Assembly: GCF_964204865.1 (NCBI RefSeq)
Contig: NC_135263.1
Coordinates: forward strand, 6,016,501 to 6,080,500
From: Styela clava
Taxonomy: Eukaryota > Chordata > Ascidiacea > Stolidobranchia > Styelidae
DNA: 64,000 nucleotides
Reading direction: 5' to 3'
Part shown: positions 23,453 to 36,655 of the stretch, one piece after another
Layout of the letters: the number at the start of each line of letters is the position of its first letter
Numbering within the stretch: the stretch's first letter is position 1
Made by a program: the position numbers and the translations under genes
Notes under the pieces: generated by a model
Seen by the model: the letters and a program-made list of their open reading frames with translations, nothing else
Databases searched by the model: none
What the model was told of the DNA's origin: nothing

Positions 23453-26400
23453 ATGAGCTCGACGGCGCCAGGTGAGAAATTGGTATTTTTCTGGATTAAA
23501 GTTAAGTTTCTGGATTAAAATTATCTTGCTGTGCTGAAATAAATTAAAGATGTGCAGCATTGACGGTGAGGTGAGGTATAGTACGGTACTGGTATTGTAC
23601 GGTACCTGTACGGTTCAGTTTACAATCCTCTCGCACATAAAAATCTCTGCATTCGATCCCTCGCAGAGTGATCAGAGGTTCGGTCCGCCACGTCGCTGAC
23701 TGTAATGATTTACAGTTGTACAAGTTCAGAAGTTGTAAGTGTAACATGGTGGCTCAATTGACATCGTTTTCTGTGGATCTGTTCTTTGGTAATCTATGAC
23801 TAAAAAAAAACTGTTCGGTGACATTTTTGCATTCTTACTAGCATAATAGACTACTTTTATATTTTAGAAAGATTGGAAAGACTGAATGCCTATTTAATAT
23901 CGAAAGGACTTCCTCCAAAAACTCCAGGAACAATTAATTATGTCAAAAGAAACATTGGATCTGCGACGAGAAATAAGAAAACAACGACGACGAGTAAGTG
24001 GTAAATTTTTTTTCTAAATAATATACCTATTCCAGTATTCTCACTCTGAACAAGACTTTGTCAATGAGAACAAGACAACAGTCAATGAGTAGCCTACTGG
24101 AGTAAGGAGTTTTTAATTTTAGGGTTTCTGGTCTGACGTCAGGTCATTCAGTCATTGTGCACCCAACTCATTCTAAGAATGCCCCCCCCCCCCCCCCCCC
24201 CCCTTAACGAGACATTATGCTGTTATGGGTCTGATTATCAGCATAAATACTTGCATTTTAAAGGTAAAGCGAATGAATCGAAGCCAGCAAGGAAAAACTT
24301 GAATACGCCCAAAAACATTAACAATCATGGCAGTTCTCATTCATCCAAGAAGACACCAATTAGAAATATGTAAGCCAACTTTTTGAATGTAGCTTTAATG
24401 AAATCTTTACTCTGTATCTCATAATATTGCAAAGTACACCAATCTATTTATTCTATTGTTAACGATTATGACTTTATTTTTTGTGTGTACTTTCATTATT
24501 TGAGTAGGCCTACTACATTATAACTTATCATTATCGGTGGTGCATTACCTCAGCGGTTACGTGAACCTTCATTGGATTCAAACTTGCAAACCTTTACTTT
24601 TTATTTTTCATATTCAGGTCCGAGAGACATAGAAACCTTTTACAGAAAACTCCACAATCTACAATAAGGAAAGCACAACCATCACAGCGAGATCTGAAAG
24701 AGAATATTCAATCAAAAACACCCATCAGAAAACACAGACTTACCAAAACACCTAAAGTGAAAACTCCATCAACAAGTGTTACTGAACATATGAGAAGAAA
24801 ACTAGTGAGACGAAGCATAAATGTGTTGCAACAACAAGAACTAAATAGGAATATTACTCCGAAAACAAACTCAAAGACGGCAGTTTCATATGAGAGACGG
24901 GGTGAGGAAAAATCATTTCAATTGGTATAAAGGTATCAATATTAAGCTCGCTTGACTGTGAGCTCTCACTCATTTACTATCAGTGTACCTACCTTCAAAA
25001 AAATATTGGAATTCACTACTTAATAGCTATTTTTTGATCATATTAATAACATAAACTGCTTGAAGTCTTTTGCTAATCGGTATTTACGCATGTAAACTTG
25101 CTTAATTGCTTTGACGAAATGTCCATAAAATAATTTGTCGGCGAATAATAATGTTTTTTTTTCACTCTAATAGCTAGTTATTTATATTTTGAATTGTTTT
25201 GAAATTTTGTTTATTGGATTTTTAATCAAATAAATTTTGCATAAATCATGAATCTACTGTGAAAATCGCATATTTCCATGAAAACTGATATTTTGGTGAT
25301 TTTCTAACAAACTATATCTTGAACATTTAAGAAACGTGGAACCTTTAATTTATCTTTAATCAATGAACTACATTCTCTTAGGTCCTCGGATATGATAGGT
25401 AATATGTAGTGGTAGCAACAGAAAATAGACCCTTCAGGCTTTAATATCAATTGTTCTTCTCGCGATGTAATCATATATTATGCAGGAAAAATTATAATGA
25501 CAGGTATATGCCCAATGTCTTTTTTCAGAGAAAGTGCGCTCGAAAACTCCAAAAACAAGTGGTTCATTGAGAAAAAGAGTTATGCAATGTAAATCAGCTG
25601 GACCACGAATGGCTTGTGAGTATTTGAGATTGAAAAATTTGGGTATAATTCAATATGTACTTTCTTCATGCTTACAATATTATGATTGTATTATTTTCTG
25701 AAATCACAATGGAAATAACTGCGACGATAAATTTATTATTGTTCTAGTATAATTGAATGAAATTTGCCATGAATCTAATTTTCAGAGCTTACTCTAACCA
25801 TTTTCCTACAATTTTATATTCATGTTCCAATTCAAAATATGTAATGAACTTCCAATTAAGCAATATACTTGTTTATACAAAAGTATTTTGATTTTTGCCT
25901 GGTTCAAATATAGAGCGCAGATAGAGCGCATTGGTTTTAATTTTTGGAATATTTATGAAGTGTTCGCAAATTTAAGTCAGAGCATTGCCATGCTTACAGC
26001 TATGGCTTGACTTGCAGTCCTGCGAGGCTGCGATTATGAATTCATCCACTATTTAATTTCGTGCTCAGGAATGATTAATCAGTGAAGTTTTTTTAGATAT
26101 TGTAATTTCAATCGGAAGATTCGACTACAGTTTACCATAATTGAGCCATCTCATCATTTTTTTCCCCATGTGGCTAGTAAAAATATAGTTTGTACTGTAC
26201 ATAAAATGACCTTAATGACAATTTTAATTTTTATCTAGCGACATCAAGAACAGCGAATACTACTACCAAGTTGAATGATCAGGAAATAAAGCTGTAGTAA
26301 GTATTTTAACAATAAACAAGGACGAGTGTTGACATTTTGAAAATATTTTAAAGAAATAGGTGCTTACTCAGCTGGTATTTAAACACACTTTTAGCAATAT

Positions 26401-29400
26401 TTCAATAGAAGTTGCTTGACTTTAATAATCATATGTTCCCCTCGTCTGGCTATTAATCCATGTAATGTCGGTTTGGGAATAGTTAACCATAAAGGTGGTT
26501 GAAGTTGTAACTGCGAACAAACCTACAAAATTGCTAGGTATCCAGCAATCCTATCACAGATAAATAGACCTCACAGGATTTGAACCCATGCAGGGCAATC
26601 CAGAGGTGCAATGGCAAGCATGTTCCTAACACTTTACATGGTACGCTGGTCGCTGAGTTTAAATATTTCCAGATATTCTGGTGTGTAATCTAGTATTATA
26701 GCGAGTCAAATTCTGATATTTATATCGATAATATTTAATACCTCCTTTATTGGTTATTGTATACTTACTTGAGTATAGTGTATTAGCGTTATTTAAATTC
26801 AGTGAGAAGTTGAATAACTGGTTGTTGGCGAAAGGAAAGAAGCCACTTGATGGAAGAAAGTTACGAGGGTTTAAACCCACCAAAACAATTGCGACTCCTG
26901 TTGGATCACCGGCACGGACACCTAAAGCGAAAACTCCAGGAGGTTCACATTGGCCGGTAAATCATGATTCTTTTCAATTGAAAATTGCGTGAGTTAGGTT
27001 AACAATATGATTGCAGATTCTATTTCGTTCAAGAGTCTTGCTGCTCACTAAAACAAATGTACGGTTCGTCTAAGTTGAGATAAGCTTGTCTGAAGAAGTC
27101 TGAGTTTGGGCAGACGAAATATGACATTTAAGATGGTGTGCAGAAAATGTTGAATGGTTTCGCCATGTTTTATGCTTGTCGTTTCTGAATAGTGGATTAG
27201 GAATAAAATCTCATTTGGTATTTTTGAAATATTGTACTTTATCTTCAAAAGTGTATTTTAGTATTTGATTGAATAAATTTTGGTGATTTATTTTTCATTG
27301 TTTCTCTTCATTTGTGAGACATACACATATCATGTATTATTATTTTCGATACTTTATTTCAGCAAGTTACCAAAATCGTATTTGGTATGTTTTGCTTCTT
27401 TTTCCGCCCCTGCAACAGAATTATTGATTAAATATCGATTGACACTTTGTAAAACTGTATGCCATCACTTTGGTGCATAATAGATCATTTAAACAGCATT
27501 TTTATATCAAAAAAACATAGAAACGCGCCATACGACAAATGTTATTTTTCAGGGATTACGAGATGAAGATGACAGTGATGAATTGACTGTTCTTATTCGG
27601 CATACGATGAAAGATGTGCAGGATTGTATTGACGAAGTAAATATTATTTCACTCATATACAGATCATTCAATGAAATCTACCTTGTTGATAACTTGTTCA
27701 GAATAATAGTTTGCTTACGAGGAATGATTTGCTATACTCAAATATAAGGACACAAAGTTTATATGACTAATGCAATACCAACAAAATTCTAGCCAAATGT
27801 TAAAGAATTGTATCGAATATAATATGAACATGCACTTGTGGAATAATATAGGGGTTATAACACTTAGAATAAAATTTGAAATGAAAGTAACAACCTTCTA
27901 GAAACTTACAGCATTTTTGTTTGAAAAAACTTGTTTTTTTTTTTTATGAGTGAACGACCCCAATAACAACTATGATTCAGCTAAAGGGTTGAACTCCATG
28001 GAGAAAGGCGATTTTCATAACCCCAGTAATCAAACAACATTGCGCCAAAGTTATAGGTCCAATCGTGTCAAGTAATTGTACATGTATTCAATAACGTTTT
28101 TATATTTAGGGATGTCCTACTCATATTATTCGCAGCACATTACAAGATTTAGCCGATAAAATGCCAGGCGTTAAATCCCACGCTAAATATTGGGTAGCAC
28201 TGATACAGATTGAGCAGAAAGAGGGAATGTCGGACGATCAAATTTGTGATTTACTGGAAAAAGCTGTTCTTGCTAGAGCACAGGTATGGGATACATGCAT
28301 ATTTTACATGGCTCAGTCTTCTATTATCACACAATAAATATGATTTTTAGCCATTGGATGAAATAAAAGAAGCAATCAACAATTTGGCACTGAAAAAAAT
28401 TGAGACACCAAAATATGGGAGAAAAATAGAGGAAGACGCAAGAATTTTGTCGCATGAAAGTTCAGGTATATTCTAATCTAGAATTTTATAATTAGATTAT
28501 AGTTGTTTGTCCGTTTATAGGTGGAAAGGATAAAGGAGGGTAATTTAGAGTATTGAGAAGCATTTGATTTGAGCAAAACTTTCAAAATGTAAAAGATGAA
28601 AACTAGTTCTAGTTCTCTCTACCAGTAATTGTTTTACAGTCTGACATTTTTATATAATTTATTTCACTCACTCATGCCTCCTCAAGAAATTATTGGCAAT
28701 GGTGTCCTAACATTATGAGCCTTTGTAGTATATACTAAAAAGAGAAATAGCCTTGCCAGTTGCCAGAAAAAAATAATTGTTACAATCACACACACACACA
28801 CAATCACTAACCGCAACCTGGCAAAATAGGGATATTTGAAGTGCATGTCTTCTGCATGTACGTAGTTTATTATCAAGACATCGATTGACATTAGATATAT
28901 TTTAAAATAACTTTTCTTAATAAAAATATGACTTTTTTAATATGAGCTTTCTGACTATTTTTAGTGGAAATTGATGATGACAACTACCAAACAGTTCCGT
29001 CCAATCAATGCAAAACACCTAACCCAATGGTGGAAAGGTTTATCAGATCTGAAACACCTATTTTAAAAAATGCTGCCACTTCACCAATAGTCTTTGAAAG
29101 TCCTCAACAAAGGACTGATTCACCGTCAAACGTAATTGGTTCTCCCTCATCTGTTGTCAAATTGAGAATGGTCTCCAAATCTTCACCAGTATTCAACAGG
29201 TAAATGTCTGCTTTATAGATTTTGAATTGCTTTTGGTAACGTGACACAACTTTCAAGGAAGACAGTTTTAAAGTAAGGTAGACAAGTCCCTCAAACTGGG
29301 CCCTTGACCTCACTAGAGTTCAAGAACAAAGGTCTTCACTTGGTACCAGTGTTAACTCTAAGCAAATTATGAGTGCGAAAGTGCTTCGCAGTCCAAAAAA

Positions 29401-32400
29401 AAAGTGCGAAAGTGCTTTTGCCGATTTTAACAAGTTAGGTGCCCTAGCCTTTCATATAACCCATTTAAAACGGCATAGATACTCGAAAAAGCGCTCCTCC
29501 GGTTAATATTATGAATTAAAGAGAAGCCTTTTCGTTAATGAGTTCCCTTTAAGCGAATTCATGTTTAATTAAAACAAGCGAATTCATCGGCAACGAAATG
29601 ACATCTGCTAACACCTGCCAGGGACAAAACTTTCATGCAATGTATAACGTGTCAGTTGCTTACTCGCGTAAACAGCAAAGACTTTCACATTTGTTACTCC
29701 TTCCATCTAACAGACACGAGGCAGGCTGGAAACCATATTAGTTACAGGGTGGATCGTTTGTACAAATCCGTGCAAAACAATCCCCCCCCCTAATATAAAT
29801 AGCAATCAACTAATTAGGGTTAGGTGCGCTGGAAATTCAACTTTTCGATTCATCCCTAAACCTAATCTGATAATTATTAATTTGTGATTTTGAACCACTT
29901 TGAAAGTCGCCACCCGCTGTTTTAAAAGATAGGTTAACCTACGTTCCCTCCGAAATATTACGCAGGATACTCCCCTGTTTTAAGAGATAGGTTTACCTAC
30001 TTTCCTTTCAAACTTTTTTCTCCGAAATATTACACAAGATCACTTTGAAAATCCTCCCGTTTCGTGAGCTAGGGTGACCTAATTTCTCATTTACATTTAT
30101 ATTATACTATTTCAGAGCTTACCCAAAGACAAGTAATTTTTAAATGTCGACATGCCTTGGTTTGCGTGCGAGTTAGTTTAAATCGGGCAGAAAACATCAT
30201 ATATTGGCAAAATGTTTAGTAAAGTCATGTACTTTCAGCATTCATAAATAGCACTCTTTGTAATGCTGCTGACCTAGTATCAAATATTCGCATCACAACG
30301 CCACTTGCGAGGTTTCCATATATTTCAACTACACTAATAGGAACGATGACATCAAAGAGTTTTCTTTTGCGAAGGTACACTAAATATAACGAGGGTGATT
30401 CTTTAGAAAAACATGAATATAAAAAATAAACGAATGATATGATAATGGATCCCAAATAATTTTGAGAGTGTCTCGAAATACCAATCCATTTGATAAATAA
30501 TTTTTATTCGACCACATGAACGCTGATATCCTGAAAATTAATGTTGAAAGAGAATTACGCATTCTCAGATATCGGACATCCAGTCGCGATATTCAATCGT
30601 TTATATGCACAAATCTCACATTAATAGTAATTGCTACCCAAGTTTGTAAAGTTTAGAAACCAACAAACAGAAAATAACTAACCTAAAACACAATTAAAAT
30701 TCAGTCGGCAATAAATTCGTCGCCAAGACGATGCCATACAAAACAAAAAAGATTTGGTCGCGAGAGTTACGTGAGATGACTGCCGTTGTTTTTTAAGCAG
30801 AATGTAAAAAAATTTATAAATAATAAACGGGAGTTACGACGCCCTTTACACGTCGTGTGTATTAAACTTCCCTGGTAGGTACTTTGGTAAGTACTATTAT
30901 TATTGTACCTATACACCTGTTGGAGTATTTCGGACAATTTCGAATTTAAAATAAATGAAAACCAGACATATAATAAAGACGCAAAAGTAAAATGAACATT
31001 TATTGAAAAAGTTATTATTTAAGAAAGACAACATGATCGTACAATTCCACCAAAACCTCGATGTTCGCAAGTGAGATGATAAATAAATACTTCCCTGTAT
31101 TCGATCAATTAACTTTAGCGTATCGTTGTTCTGCCAACAAACAGCCGGGTGCAAAATATTTCCGTCCTGTGATATTCTCACAAATATTCTCGATATTAAT
31201 ATCATACCCTCGCGTATGTACTTTCTATTAGCTCTTTAGTGATCCCTTCCATCCTTTGCCAAGTCATGTTTCGAATATGTGAACATTTTATTAGACCATA
31301 CATGGCCGGCGGGATGTTAAAATTGTAAACAAGAGAGAGGTAAAATCAATGGCGAATTTCGTTATAACGGCTCGTTTACGAATTGTTGCGCCTGTTATCG
31401 TCGAAAATGATTACATTTGTTGTATTTTGAGGCATTTAAGCAGTAATAATTAGGGCATGACATCATCAAAATCGTCAAGTGAGATCTTGAAATTGCAAAT
31501 TCCGTAAATAAAATTGCGAATTATTCGGTAACGAATCCAGCTTTAATGACCGTCGGGGTATTGTTTTGTTGAAAATTATTATTAATGTGAGAGCGCCAAA
31601 AACATACAGTCTATACCAGGGGTCGGGAACCTTTTTGGTCAAGAGAGCCATAAAATATACATATTCTCAATTGCATTTCCGTGCGAGCCATATAACATTT
31701 CTTCAATTAATCAGACCTGAAATGTTTACTCGAAAGTCAACACATACAATGTCAATATACATTTAATGTGATTTCTGATGCTGCATGTAGTCGCTGCGGT
31801 TCCATTACATTTGAACCCACGTACATTTGAACCCATGACGATTGCACCTGTATGCTATTGCACCTATGGAATTTTTTTTGTTTCACGGATAGTTAAACCC
31901 ATACTAACCCTAACCCATGGGTTTTAGCACCCGAGTATAGATTGAACCCGTGGATATACGCATGGGTTCAAATGTACGGTCACCAGTCGCTGCGGGCCTT
32001 GAACGGTTGCTCACTTGCAGCCCAAGTTGAAATCTACGATACTCATCACCCTTTTTCGTTTAGGCTACTCCGTAGTGTTTTTAAAACTATATCGCTTTGT
32101 GATGTCACAATATATGTTCCATAATCCCCTTGTTTGTCACAATGCCTGTCTAGTAAATATCTTACATAACATAGACATGTGCTGGGCGCGCGTTCTCAAA
32201 CGTATTGGGAATTTCCTGCCAAATTTGGCTATAAAAGAGTTTGAAATCTTGTAACAATAGTAAGCCTAGTCTTAGAATATTAGATTTTTCTGGGAGCCAT
32301 ATGCCGTCACCAAAAGAGCCATATATGGCTCGCAAGCCATGGGTTCCCGACCCCTGGTCTATACCGATGCGACTGCAATTTATATGGTCGCAATTGGTGT

Positions 32401-35400
32401 GGCGCGTTTATTAATAGTGTAAAATAAATTAAACGAATATCAATTATAACCAAGCCTGTCAGCGTGTTTATTTTCTGTGGGCAGGAATCGTAAAATACCA
32501 TCTTGAGACAAATTCACTTCTATTATAAAATCTTAATTTTCAGTTATTATCGTTATACAAATAACGTGTGGCAACTTTTTAATTTTCAAAAAACCGCCCC
32601 ACATTCGTCCAAACGTGTGTCGAGCTTGAACGACAGGAACAGATTCATCGACGACCTTAATTAGGGAAAATATGTATTTTATTGGGAATGCAAAATAAAC
32701 GTAACAAAACGCATTTTTTGTAATATAACTTTGTATTTTCGGAAACGGGTTGCCGTGAAAGGTAAAATTTGATCTAAATTAATCGCAAAAATGTTTTATT
32801 TTAAATGTAACAAAACACATTTTGCGATATATATAACCTTGTATTTTCGAAAACGGGTGTCCTGAAAAGTAAAATATGATCTAAATTAATCGCAAAAATG
32901 TTTTATTTTAAATGTAACAAAACACATTTTCGCGATATAACCTTGTATTTTCGGAAACGGGTGTCGTGAAAAGCAAAATATGATCTAAATTAATCGCAAA
33001 AATATTTTATTTTAAATGTAACAAAACACATTTTTCGAGATACAACTGTATTTTCGGATACCGGGTGTCATGGGAGTAAAATGTGATCTGAATTCACCGT
33101 AAATAATGTTTCATTCCAAATGTATCATAACGCATTTTTTTGCGATATAACTTTGTATTTTCGAAAACCGGGCGTCACGAAAATTATTAATCTAATGTTT
33201 TATCTATCGTCTAACTAACGTCTGGAACACATCATTTTCGGGGAGAACTCTAGCCGCCGAAACGTCATTTAATTTAAAATAGAGAATGTTTCACGCATTT
33301 CAAAACGGAAAATCACCAGTAAGTGGACAGGGATTCAACCCTCGGGATTCAGTATTCTATATCCCCGGTGTCAGAACTTTCTGAAGAATGGAACAAAGAA
33401 CCCGTCAAACCGCCGCGGAAGAAGGGGAGTATTTTTTGCACTAATAATTAGGGCGTGACAATATCAAAATCGTCAAGAAACTGGTGAATTTGCAAATTCC
33501 ATAAATAAAATTGTGAATTGCTCGATAACATTTTAGCTATAATTATCGCCGGGGTATTGTTTTGTTGAAAACACGTTGAAACTTGAGGGAATTAGTTACA
33601 ATTAGCGCCTGACCTCTGACCTCTCGAGCACTCGAAAAAAAAGCACTCGAGCCCAATCTTTTTAGCATTAAGTCGCATACGAAAAATATCCTGTAAAAGA
33701 AGTGCTGTTCATTAACGTCATCTCGTCTCATGACCACGCAGAAATGCCTTTATAGCCGAATTATTTGATCACTATTTCAAATCAACATTCTGGATTGGCA
33801 CAATTTCAGATTTGCGAAGTTTATCATCATAGAAATACATGAGAAAGTTAATTATCGTCTTAATAAATATCTGCATCACGGTATGGACAATAATATTACC
33901 ATTTGCATAAAATTGGGACGGTAAATTTACAAATCTTGATAGGTAATATTAAAGCCAGCGCAAATGTTAATTTGAGTCCCCAATGTCTTCAACAGCTGTT
34001 GCCGATGTGAACGAACGGGTAAACCCGAAATATAAAACTTCGATGTCCGCCGACCCACAACAACTCATATTTGTAAAAAAGAGAGGGCGGGAATATGGAT
34101 TACCCAAAACCTGGATAAAACGATCGGTGACAAGAACAATTAGCGATTACAACGGAATTAACCAGTAAAAAGGCTTTGTTGCCGATTTTTTAATGTTTCC
34201 ACCATGTTTATTCGGTACTCCTTAAAAATATTCGATTTAAAAAATATTGAATTTTGCCCACCCGTCCTCGCATATCAATGAGAAATAGTTGTGTAAATAT
34301 CGCAAAATTCCGGAAAATGCCACGTCCTTTCAACATTGTGATTACAATAAAATGGCACTTAATGGTATTTTGTGAATTTGTTGATTTTGCAAATCTGTGA
34401 CATGCTGCTAAAAGTTTCGTCTGATTTGAAAATCGTGCAGTTTGGTCACAATTCATCCAAAGTGACTATAACACGTTACTAACACTTTTATAGTCATTTT
34501 GAATTCATCGATATCATTGATAGTCACATGACCATTCTCGTTCAAAGAAACGCCCACGCCCCGGGAGCGTTTTTTGCGGGAGAAGCGGAATCGGTGTGCT
34601 TGTATAATAATCATATTATAAACAAGAATTTTGCCGTTAATGCAAAAGCTTTATCTCCTATGTCTGCATCTCATAGGTTAGAATTCCGGTAAATATCGTT
34701 ATGATATGCAGAATTGAGTTACAAAAGTACCAGTATGCTACTTATTTGTCAACTTAATACTCGAAAATATTTGTTAACTTTGAATTTTTATTTCATTCAA
34801 AATCGGAAAAAAGTGCTATTTCGCAGTCCCTAAAAAAAGTTGCGAAAGTGCTTCGCAATTTTCGCAAAAAAGTGCGCTAATAGTGAACACTGCTTGGTAC
34901 CATTCAAAAATTAATGTTAATTTAACAATGATTTGTGCGATGTATTTATGCTTTCGTTTGTTGTTTTTTTTAATTATAAAACATGGTGCATGAAATAGCT
35001 GATGTAAACATGTTAACACAAAACTATGAGCAATCATATACAAGTGTTGAGAGACTTTGTAAGCGTACAACGAATCATGAAAATTTTGAGAACCAGTCAG
35101 ATAGTGCAGAGATTGATTAGTTTAAGATTGTAAGTAGATTGATTAAAACTTGCATCATTGTGCAAGTCAGTAAAAGACAGGTTCAAAGCAGCTCAGAATA
35201 AAATACAACCGAAAAATCTTCTAGGAGATAAAAAAATTCATTAGCCTACAACTACTGGTGCTAGAATGCACCATAGCCATTTTGATTTTGGATATAAAAG
35301 CAGAAAATCTCCAACTCTCAAATAATCTTGATCATTTTTTACCAAATCTAAGATCAGTAGAAAAAATTTGTGGAATTTACAATCAATCGCATTAATTTTT

Positions 35401-35943
35401 GAGCATATGATGAAGCTTTGAATTGTTAGTCACAGACAATGACTTTTATAAATCGTTATTTCAAATCTTCCAACTAAGCTGATCTATTATAAATTTGAGT
35501 GATAACATAGATCTGGATGTACGTATTAAAGAGCCATTTTTTTAATGTTCTTCTTGGCTCTTGTCCTATCCAAGCTGCCTAGATACGGATAATATCTTCA
35601 TGATCTACACTGAGTACTTAGCACAAACCTTTTCTGAATTGCCACTTGTATATATATATATATTTATTTTGAAAACCATTTTAGATTGAAAGCACTTCGA
35701 GCACTCCCTGGTGATGCAAGGGCTATAATCACTCCCGTGCGGAGATCAACAAGAATTGCAGCTGCTCATGAAAGTTATCCCAGAAGTTTACAAGACCACG
35801 AAGCTTGCTTATCAACAGTACAAGAGATTTTTCCTTCACTTGCACCAGATCAGAAATGTAATGTAACTTGTGATATCGTGTTTGATCCTAATATGGCGTT
35901 GGGTGATAGTTTTGCAGATATATCAACTGTATTAAAGTTTTAA
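23453..35943 (+). CDS. CKAP2: CKAP2/CKAP2L-like mitotic spindle protein, 12 exons, 566 aa
   Basis: Exons: 23453-23471, 23868-23993, 24264-24369, 24618-24901, 25529-25615, 26239-26296, 26803-26956, 27553-27636, 28110-28283, 28351-28465, 28965-29199, 35685-35943; 1701 nt, in frame with GT..AG introns. The N-terminal half is basic and full of TP sites (KTPG, NTPK, KTPI, TKTPK), candidate CDK targets. Residues 230-239 carry LNNWLLAKGK, the start of the CKAP2 C-terminal domain. Residues 307-364 (CPTHIIRSTL, then KYWVALIQIE, then LEKAVLARAQ) match its conserved core, and the last exon has TPVRRSTR and YPRSLQDHE. Vertebrate CKAP2 proteins bind microtubules at spindle poles and are degraded at mitotic exit; the same role is inferred here. 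A short LNAYLISKG motif at 12-20 echoes the later one. The final intron is 6.5 kb because of transposon insertion. Confidence 0.88.
24182..24203 (+). repeat. Poly-C tract, 22 bases
   Basis: Uninterrupted run of 22 C in the second intron of the CKAP2-like gene, about 60 bases before the exon 3 acceptor. Any length here is suspect because homopolymers are error-prone. Confidence 0.9.
26570..26660 (-). repeat. tRNA-derived SINE head, reverse orientation
   Basis: On the minus strand: 'gtgttaggaacatgcttgcc', then a box-B-like GGGTTCAAATCCTG. It is in intron 6 of the CKAP2-like gene. Of the copies here this one is nearest to a classic tRNA B box. Confidence 0.5.
28789..28802 (+). repeat. Short (CA)n microsatellite
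   Basis: A run of CA dinucleotides in intron 10 of the CKAP2-like gene. Confidence 0.8.
31617..32356. mobile_element. Nested hAT-type MITE, 740 bp
   Basis: Terminal inverted repeats CAGGGGTCGGGAACC at both ends, with perfect 8-bp duplications GTCTATAC at 31609-31616 and 32357-32364. The internal sequence repeats GAGCCATA motifs next to both ends. It lies inside the 29347-34892 element and contains a further insertion at 31799-31984. Confidence 0.9.
31799..31984. mobile_element. Third-level nested MITE, 186 bp, with about 10-bp duplication
   Basis: Ends share an inverted motif GTACATTTGAACCCATG (right end) / TTACATTTGAACCCACG (left end). It is bounded by identical AGTCGCTGCG at 31789-31798 and 31985-31994. 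A 9-10-bp duplication does not fit hAT and would fit a Mutator-like or another superfamily. The family is not assigned. Confidence 0.75.
32700..33185 (+). repeat. Tandem minisatellite, about five units of about 108 bp
   Basis: Each unit contains 'tgtattttcg(g)aaacggg', 'tgatctaaattaatcgcaaa' and 'gttttattttaaatgtaac' followed by 'aaaacacatttt'. Units start near 32704, 32811, 32921, 33020 and 33130; the last is the most diverged. The array is inside the 5.5-kb hAT element. Confidence 0.85.
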
Positions 35944-36655
35944 TCTGTGAATATATGAAATAATTTTCTTGCACCTATCGGCATAATATGCTCAACTTTC
36001 CAGATTTTAGAGTTGTCGTAAATTTTGTTCCAACTGCCAGATACACAAAAATATAAATATTTTAGTATAATGAGTATTTTTTGACCTTGTAGATAATCAG
36101 TAGCCTTAGCAAATCTTGGAATGAATTTTATTACAAGACTTACATTTCTATACTCACTTAAGCAATGTCCATTTGAAATACTTGATGTACTATTCCGATA
36201 TATTGGAAGGAAATTTACGGATGGGTGATTATCTCTGTTTGAGGACTGGGCAGGTTCGAAAAGTCTGTGTTTACATTCACATGGATACAAAGTTGCCTCC
36301 ACATTGATATTTTCTGAGTTGCCGATTTTGGAATTATTACAGATAAATCATATTGATGAATTTAAAAATATGATTATCATACAGTATGTGATTTGGTCAA
36401 TTTTAAAACAACTTTTTATGCTTCTGCCTGTTTTTGTACATATTGCTGTGATTTAATTACCGACTGCCCTTTTATTTATATGATCATATGTGCAGTTTGT
36501 TTTGTTCATCTATTGGTTTTGTAGATTTTATGCTTGTGTGTAACTGAAATTCAAAACGAGCACCGTCTGTAAATGATGTCCAAATCCAAACTGCCACGCT
36601 ATTCATTTTATAAATTAATATTATTGCACTCTGAAAAAATTTGTTAAAAGTATCT

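Larger units (their letters stand above)
29347..34892. mobile_element. 5.5-kb hAT element filling the last CKAP2-like intron
   Basis: Terminal inverted repeats CAGTGTTAACTCTAAGC / CAGTGTTCACTATTAGC, followed on both sides by sub-terminal GCGAAAGTGC repeats. Perfect 8-bp target-site duplications CTTGGTAC lie at 29339-29346 and 34893-34900. No transposase domain is recognisable in any frame, so it appears non-autonomous or gutted. It contains a younger hAT MITE (31617-32356) and a tandem repeat array (about 32700-33185). It accounts for most of the intron and starts about 150 bases after exon 11. Confidence 0.87.

Noticed and set aside
24155-24373. Plus-strand frame with a run of prolines from the poly-C tract
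   Set aside because: It crosses an intron; only its 3' part (24264-24369) is the real exon of the CKAP2-like gene. The poly-C is intronic.
33983-34168. 61-codon frame inside the 5.5-kb hAT element as a possible transposase piece
   Set aside because: No catalytic-core, zinc-finger or dimerisation motif could be seen.
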